Below the pieces are notes generated by a model, which saw only the letters and a list, made by a program, of their open reading frames with translations, was not told where the DNA came from and did not search any database. A stretch of 64,000 nucleotides of DNA from Fulvia fulva (taxonomy: Eukaryota; Ascomycota; Dothideomycetes; Mycosphaerellales; Mycosphaerellaceae), in assembly GCF_020509005.1 (NCBI RefSeq), contig NC_063014.1:2108001-2172000 (forward strand). The letters are read 5' to 3'. Positions 57,418 to 64,000 of this stretch are shown piece by piece (the stretch's first letter is position 1; every line of letters begins with the position of its first letter). The position numbers and the translations under genes are program-made.

Positions 57418-58002
57418 GAACACCGAGACTTTGCGGCCCTGAGGGCGCAGATCACGATTTAGATGCATAGCGGAGGCGTTGAAGGGTCATGTGACAGGGG
57501 ACGCGATGATAGCGCGATGATACTTCCGATAGAGCGGAGTTTTGGTATGTATGCTGCAACGACGACCTGATTATGGAGCGCGATGAGTACTGGCGCAGAA
57601 TCCAGGGCGCCCAACGAGGAATGCCGCTTTCGGCGCCGGGCACTTTCTTCCATACAACTTCCATTCCTCATCAAGCAACCGGCATGTCTACCGCATCGAG
57701 AATCGTCATACCGGCAGGCTGCATGCCTTTGCGTGCTCAGCACGTGGCAATCCGCAGCTCTGGGTCCAGCCTGTGACGGATGCGTTTGTACATTGGACGT
57801 CACACTGCAAACGCCAGTTTGTCCCGAACACTCAGCGCGATGAAGTTCAGAACTCCGCATGACACAGATCAGTGATTACTCGCAATGCCATGTAACGACA
57901 TTGCACACAAACACGTCTGGCCGACCAAGGGACCTGCCAAATTCCGCATTGAAAGCTGTGAACTGATTTGTGGCTACTGCGAGAGCGGGTCGAGACGAGA
58001 AC
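57418..58002. other. Intergenic region
   Basis: The 3' UTR of rpc40 and the promoter side of the next gene. Short frames on both strands, none supported. Confidence 0.6.
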
Positions 58003-60015
58003 ATGGAGAATATTCCAATACTGGACACTTACGTGTCCATGTGTGGTGTTGTCACTGGGCAAAGGATGAGTTCCCATTCGTGGCGCTGTTGTGAGTCACT
58101 GGCAAGCATTATAGCAAGACAAGTACTGATGGGCAGATATAGAGGAGGACACAAAGGTCAAGAAGCAACAAGTCTGTCACCAATCAAGAGGAAGAGGAAG
58201 AGGCAGAGTTCGGAGAAAGCCCTTGCCAGCGGGGGTCCGAGCCAGGCACGATCACCAGGAGGAGCCACATGCAGCAGCATCTGGAGAGTGCTGTCGCAAG
58301 ATTTTAACCATAAACTCGCACATCAACGCATACATTTACTACACAATCTGCTCCACCTTCAGCCACAGCACCACGCGACATTCCAACAACTCGTCACCCG
58401 CTACTTCCAAGAACCCATCAACAACCTCACCATCACCGAACGCATCGCCGAGCGTGGGCAAGATATCATCGCCAAGGAACTTGGCTTCTTTCTCCAGGAA
58501 CATGGTCCTTCCCTTTGGCCACCCCATCTCCCTCGACGCACACATCTTTGCAAGATACCCGCCCCTGACAGCCTCGCCAGGTGCTGGCGTGGCGGGACAG
58601 GGCCGATACTCGTTCTTCATGGCAAAGTAACGGGCGAGGCGAGAAAGCGATGGCTGGAGAAGCATGGTGGGAGGATTAAGGAGCTTGAGGATGAGCTTGC
58701 TGCTAGTAACTTTGGTGAGGCTATGCAAGCGTATGTGGCGGCTTTGATGGAGGAGGGCAGTCTGATGGCGTTGCCTGAGACTTCGTATGATGAGGTCGCG
58801 AGGTTGAAGAGGTTCACCATTGGTGATGGTTCCATCGATCAGACTACGGAACCGGGCGGCATGCCGGACGTGCCACAAACCCCAGATGTGGTTGACATCT
58901 TGGGGGATGAACGTTTTGTACCCACAGCAGCTCAGCTTCTACAGGAGCAGCCTAGCATGACCACGAAGCAGCTTCGGAAGCTGAAGCGAGTGTTGCAGAA
59001 TTGCGTGGCAGCTCGTACGGACTTTGGAGCATTGACGACAGAGTTTAAGTGATTTGCCAACGACAACGAAAGTGGTCACTCCTCGCGGACAGCCTTGAAC
59101 GAGGAAGAGACGCCCGAACACAGCTCGAGAGACTCCAGTCCCGATGTGCCGTTGTCTGAAGCTCGCCGACTGCTTGCTACACCTCTCCACGATCTGGTGG
59201 AGAAATCTTCTACCCAAAACGTTGACATTGCCTCGAGAGACTCGAGTCCAGACATCCCACATCGAGAACTACGGAAGGAGACGGACAGCACCACTAGGCC
59301 AAAGCAGGCTTTGACAATCGACACCACTGTAGCGCCTACCGCGACGCAGACGCAGACGCACACGACTACAACTATACCTCCAGCTGAAGACGCCTCGATT
59401 GAGCCAGACTTCTTTCAGCAGTTGCTTGATGCTGCTGCAGAGCCGCCTCTAAGCGCCGAAGACGTGCAGACAGCACAGGAGATATTACAGGCTGGCTCAC
59501 CATCAGGCGCAGCTTCTCGGCAGGAGGCACCACCAGAACAAGTGCCTACCGAAGTCATCGCCGATACCGCGATAGATCAAGATTTGGCTCTTGTCGAGAC
59601 AGCGCAGCAAGAGCTTATCTCTGCCATCGCGCCGAGGACTATATCACCATTCAGTCGTCTGCGCAGCAACGATACCGTCCTTCCGCAGCCAACGGGGACG
59701 ATTCTACCAGCTCTGCCGCCGCCCCCACTACATCTTCAGCGTCGAAGTCTTGCTCATGCTGTTGCCACAGCACCCTCAGCAAGTCCAAGTCGGCCTCGAG
59801 TCGAGACTGTGATGCCCCAAAGCGCACCGCCTCAGCAGCTGGCTTTCGTCACGCGAACGCCGTACGCACAGACACCTCCAATGCGTACGCAGGCGTCTGT
59901 GAACGGAGGGCTAAGCGATCAGCACAAAGCTGCTTTGGCGCAGGAGTTCAGAGAGACTGGAGGGCTGGGAGGATTGCCGTTGGTGCTGGACGTTGCGCGT
60001 GCGAAGTATAGATAG
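58003..60015 (+). CDS. Unknown protein with paired DSSP motifs and GGLP end (about 644 aa)
   Basis: Family not recognised. Modelled as two exons, 58003-59014 and 59093-60015, with a 78-bp GT-AG intron. The second frame has no early ATG and must be joined to an upstream exon, which supports the splice. A basic KRKRKRQ near residue 65 could be a nuclear localisation signal. A helical region follows (RKRWLEKHGGRIKELEDELAAS). The second exon has two near copies of SRDSSPD (59127-59150 and 59232-59255), proline-rich stretches and a C-terminal FRETGGLGGLP. These features echo the gene at 39990-40757. The start is uncertain: ATG 58129 (MGRYRGG) is an alternative, and the first 40 residues look non-coding. 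Confidence 0.6.
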
Positions 60016-60664
60016 TGTTGAACAAGAGTCTTGACTTCAAAACTTTGCACTGGCTAAGGTAAAGGAGTCGGCCCACTGATGTAGTGAGGGCTCGAGTCAT
60101 CAGGCCAATGGATTATCTTCCATGAAGCTAGCGCCACCATGAAGAACAGAAATTTCTTCCTGGTGGACGGGCAGATGCAATGGTCCATACATACATTTCG
60201 ACGGGCGCTAGACCTATCAGTCCGTGAGTCATCTACTTGACACGGAGCCCTTCGCCAAATGAATGACAAGCTGATAGCCGCTTGCGAAGCGTTACTTGCA
60301 CAGTCCTGCTCTCGCTCCAGATTTTTGATCTAGTCGTTATAAGCTTGAAGCTCTGCCCGAGATTAGAGGAGGTGATTTCTGTCCTCCCGGCCGTAACGGG
60401 ACAACTAAGTCTAGTAAGTCGTAGCCCTATTACGATTCTTTCGAGCGCTCGCTAAGACGCTTAAGATTGATTGATTGATTGTTCTATTAACGTGCTATTT
60501 GAAGTCCTAGACTATATAACACGGGTATATTCCTAGGTCACGGATCTAGGGAATCATCGATCTCTGCGCCAAAACACGACACATTCGAAAGCTCTTATCA
60601 AGGCCATTCCAACGATATAAAAAGCAGGCCACTGCCCCTAGGACTGAGGGAGTTCTACCTCATT
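60016..60664. other. Spacer between gene island and LINE copy 4
   Basis: Gene-like until about 60360, then TpA-richer. A (GATT)4 tract at 60465-60480 resembles the tail of another LINE family, so a decayed 3' end may lie just before it. Otherwise nothing is recognised. Confidence 0.5.
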
Positions 60665-60754
60665 CAATCTGGACAGCTTGAAGCTCTCTTCACCCTGTTT
60701 CTTCAGCTCCAAACGCCGCGGAGGTGCCTAGCTACATTAGGCAACTCCTAGGCA

Positions 60755-62050
60755 ATGGCAGCCCAGGCTACGGCACTAACGGCGCCTACGGCCCTACAGG
60801 CGAAGCCCCCCTAAGACAACTGGCAGCAACTTATAGAGGACGTAAAAAGCATAGAAACTAACGATCAGCTCCCTTACCGGTCTCTATAGGTAATGATCAC
60901 TTAGCTACGCACGGCGCTTGTACTGTCGTATTACCGAGGGCAATAAGAAATGAGGACGACGTCCTAGGCGATTAGCAAGGCCACCCGGAATCAACACCCC
61001 TATAGCTAGGCATCGGTCGCGGCATCGATACTAGGCCCCCGCCTAACGCACGATGTAGTTACGATCCGCATTATAGCAAAGGAAGACTAGGCCGAAGTTA
61101 CGAAGCTATCGAACAAGGAGCTCGCCTAACGAATCAACCAACTAGGGGTGGTCGTAGTGAACTAATAGTCTAACGGCACTCTACCGATCTATACTAGCTC
61201 TACTACTGCTAGGAGGCACCTAGAGGTACAGCCATAGTAGGCATCTAAGGTTGCGGTATTAGCGAAGGTCTTAACGAAACAATTCACGATCCTAGTCCAC
61301 GACATGCCTAAGGAGTTTGACCTAACTAACTAGGGTCACCTACGCGCTCTCTAAGAGGACAACCCGGTCACTCTTAACTCTCTAATCTAGAAGGCGACTT
61401 GGCTCTATAGGAAATGGCCAGAAGGCAAGAAGGCCTCGGCGCTAATAGTATAGCTATAAGACGCGAAAGCGGCGGATCTAGCGATAGAACAAGGCCTGGT
61501 CTAGCAATACAGCCTCAAGACAGTAGAAAAGCACTCCTTATCCTTTCGTGTCCTCTAATGCTTCAAATGCTAACAGTATAGACACCAAACCTATACGTAC
61601 ACAAACAAGTAGGCCTACTCGAACTGTGTAGGAGACTATATGTCTAGGGACTATACATCGACTACGAGACGGTGCGCGAACTGTCCGGGGCACTACCTAT
61701 CGTATAGTACGGAATGCCTATAGCGGAAACTAGCGAAAAACAAGGCAATCACAAACAGAACCGTCGCCCTAAGATTCTACGGCGACCGTGAGGCTAGCCC
61801 ACACCGGAACTAACTAGCGGCGGTCGGGCATAAGCGCCCTAGGGCCGAGAACGATGTAAAGGATGCGTAACCTAGGGCGTACGGGAGGCCACGTGCTCTG
61901 CTAGCTACGGCGAGGGAATCTAACTAGGCCCGGCTCCCCTTTAGTACATAGCCGATAGGCGTAGACTAGGACGTACAGGGCAGTAGGACACAGGACGATA
62001 CAGAGGAAATGATTGTCGATGCCGATAACTAGCCTCGACACGCTTAGCAT
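60755..62050 (+). pseudogene. LINE copy 4 ORF1 remnant (nucleic-acid-binding protein)
   Basis: The frame from 60755 runs with scattered TAG/TAA codons to about 62050. Its C-terminal part has two cysteine/histidine knuckles, as in ORF1/gag-like proteins of Tad- and I-type LINEs, which coat the element RNA. Confidence 0.8.
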
Positions 62051-64000
62051 CATCTAGTATAACGTTAACTATAGCAAGGATATAGTCTAGAACCATTTCC
62101 TACACGAGGCGGACCCGCGCGTCCACTACGTCCTTACAATCTAGGAGCTATATATTAACCCGCACTATAAGAGACTAACGACCTACAAGTCACTAGGCTA
62201 TACGACATGCCTACGAGGCGACGGCAGACCCCGTACGTGCTTCTATATCAGCAAGGACATACTAGAATCCGACTGGGAGGTAGTGTACTACGCAGACGAA
62301 GAAGGCGGGGGCGATATTACCTCCCTCCACGTAGGTAGCACCTAGATACACAATCTATACATACAACCGCCAGCCTCGAGGTCTAGCCGCGACCTAGGGG
62401 TCTGCAGACACCTAGATAGTGCGCTTAAGAGACAAGGGTGCCACATCGTAGTAGGAGACTTCAATATATACCACCCTTCCTAGGAAAGCCTTATGTAGCC
62501 GCACCCTATAGCCGACGAAGTACTCGACTTAATAGCGAGCAACGCAATTGCCCTCAATACCCCGAAGGACCTGGGCACCTAGAAGAGAGGGGGACTCCAA
62601 GGCACGATCGACCTCTCCTAGATCTTAGATAGCCACTACTATACGGTAACCTACTGTGGGATCGAATATAAACTCGAGGCGTCGTTAGACCACATGCTAG
62701 TCAGGACCTCTATTGCGACATAGATACAACGCACACTAGCGAGAACCCCTAAGCCAAACTAGGGAAAGGCCCACTAGGCCAACATCTAGGCGTACCTCGA
62801 TGACTCTAAGAGGCTAGTCTAGATCGCGTAGCAGCAATACAACAGTAAAGACGAGATAGACGAAGCAGTCCGGGGGTTGATAGACGAAATAAGAAAAGCG
62901 ACCTCACTTCACGTTCCGCTTGCCTAACTAACGATATAGTCCAAACTATACTGGACGCCGGAGTACACTACGGTAGTAAGAGAAGCAAGGAGAGCCCGCC
63001 GGGTGTAGACGAGCAGCCATAGCGAGGAGGCCTAGAACGTATATAGGGAGGCATGCCAACAGAAGAAAGCTATAATACGGAGGGAGAAAGCAGTCGGCTA
63101 GAGGGCCACAGTAGAAGAAATCGCCGGCAAGCTAGAGAGGATGTAGAAGCTAGCGAAATGGGCCCGACAGGACCCTACACAGGGCCCCTCCTTCTCTATC
63201 CTAGCGCTACAATCGCCTAGTGGCCCGGTTAGCGACCCCGAGGCCAAGGCGCGTCTACTGGCTAGTAAGTTCTTCCTACCCCTAGTCGAGGCTGATCTAA
63301 GCGACATAAACAGCTCTACTCCCCTAGCCCCTAGTATCGCGGTCTAATAGGAGGTGTCCGAGGGAGAAGTTGCCGCTATGCTAAGGAAGTTGCCGGCGAA
63401 GAAAGCCCCGGGGCCGGATAGGATCCCAAACGAGCTACTAAAGAAGTGTAGAGATCAACTAGCCCTAGCAGTTATAGCGATCTTCAACGCCTACCTACAG
63501 ACCGGATACCACCCGATAGCTTTTAAACAATCGACGACAGTGGTCCTACGTAAGCCGTAGAAGGAAGACTATACGTAGGTGAAGTCGTACCGCCCAATTG
63601 CGCTCCTTAACACTCTTAGGAAGGCGCTTAAGAAGCTGGTTACAACGAGACTCTCCGAGGCGGTAGAGGAACACTCCCTACTCCCGGACACCTAGATAGG
63701 TACGCGCCTATAGCGATCGACGCTATCCGCGATAGAACTTATCACCTCTTAGGTAAAGGCCATCTGGTATAAGAATAGGGACAAGTTGGCTTCCTTACTT
63801 AGCCTAGACATATCGGGAGCCTTCGACTACGTGTCATACCCGCGGCTACTCTACATCCTAAGGTCGAAAGGACTCCCTAAGTAGCTTGTCAACTTCGTAC
63901 GGTCCTACCTCCAAAACTGCAGTACGTCGATCCTAGTCGGCTAGTATAGAAGCCCATTTCAAGCAGTCTATACTAGAATCCCGTAAGGCTTAACGCTAGT
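62019..64000 (+). pseudogene. LINE copy 4 ORF2 remnant (endonuclease and reverse transcriptase)
   Basis: It begins MPITSLD, overlapping ORF1 in another frame. Endonuclease motifs (GDFNIYHPS, TIDLS, LEASLDHMLVRTS) are followed by RT motifs (KKAPGPDRIPNELLKKC, LDISGAFDYV). RIP-type stops interrupt it, and the window ends before the FVDD motif. Confidence 0.88.

Larger units (their letters stand above)
60665..64000 (+). mobile_element. LINE copy 4, complete 5' end, lightly RIP-mutated, cut by the window edge
   Basis: It starts with caatctggacagcttgaagc, the same terminus as full-length copy 3. ORF1 begins at ATG 60755 (MAAQATALTAP) and carries two CCHC-like knuckles near 61555-61730 (CFKC, CANCPGHYLSYSTEC). 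ORF2 begins at ATG 62019, overlapping the end of ORF1, with the endonuclease motif GDFNIYHPS near 62456 and RT from about 63354 (KKAPGPDRIPNELL; LDISGAFDYV near 63805). Many CpA/TpG sites survive that are TpA in copies 1-3, yet TAG stops still interrupt both ORFs, so it is inactive but less mutated. It has no 58-bp duplication. Confidence 0.94.

Noticed and set aside
58339..58878. Minus-strand frame of 179 codons
   Set aside because: Antisense to the better supported plus-strand exon of the DSSP-motif gene.
63354..63560. Open frame of 68 codons as a gene
   Set aside because: It encodes the RT motif KKAPGPDRIPNELL and is a surviving piece of LINE copy 4 ORF2.

Overview
The window looks like part of a filamentous ascomycete (Pezizomycotina) genome, probably a dothideomycete, although that last step is a guess from gene style only. 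The evidence is short GT-AG introns of about 50-85 bp, fungal versions of housekeeping genes, and repeat blocks altered in the way RIP (repeat-induced point mutation) alters them. In those blocks CpA/TpG is almost gone and TpA is in large excess, so CAG and TGG codons have become TAG, while CpG survives.

Layout. Bases 1-36454 are a transposon block with nested insertions. It holds three copies of one LINE (1-3124 plus; 9489-14330 minus, full length; 26171-28865 continued at 35626-36454 plus, 5'-truncated), a chromodomain-type Ty3/Gypsy element with 184-bp terminal repeats (6232-18302) that the full-length LINE split with a 14-bp target duplication, a RIP-decayed Ty1/Copia element with 207-bp LTRs (28866-35625, 'Copia B') inside the third LINE, a reversed fragment of Copia B (18303-18626 and 24164-26170), a decayed Copia relative (about 4209-6231), and an unidentified coiled-coil remnant (3125-4088). 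Inside the reversed Copia B fragment sits one intact, unmutated Copia element ('Copia A', 18627-24163, minus), with two 234-bp LTRs that I read as identical and an uninterrupted 1508-residue Gag-Pol frame.

Bases 36793-60015 are an ordinary gene island. In order: a Pfa4-like DHHC palmitoyltransferase (+), an unknown zinc-finger-like protein (+), an unknown low-complexity protein (+), an RWD/DUF1115 protein (-), an 8-cysteine small secreted protein (+), a second small secreted protein with a Kex2-like site (+), a thiamine-diphosphate enzyme (-), a large unknown protein (-), the mitochondrial Lon protease Pim1 (+), the complex I 49-kDa subunit (-), the RNA polymerase I/III subunit AC40 (+, sharing a 320-bp divergent promoter with the complex I gene), and an unknown protein with DSSP motifs (+). 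From 60665 to the window end is a fourth, less mutated LINE copy (+), which shows the 5' end and ORF1.

How it fits together: the gene island is flanked on both sides by the same LINE family. Lon and the complex I subunit both serve the mitochondrion. The two secreted proteins lie 6-8 kb inside the island and are effector-like by form only. I saw no CRISPR array, rRNA or tRNA gene, and no new defence system. The most informative parts are the nested transposon history and the intact Copia element inside RIP-decayed DNA.
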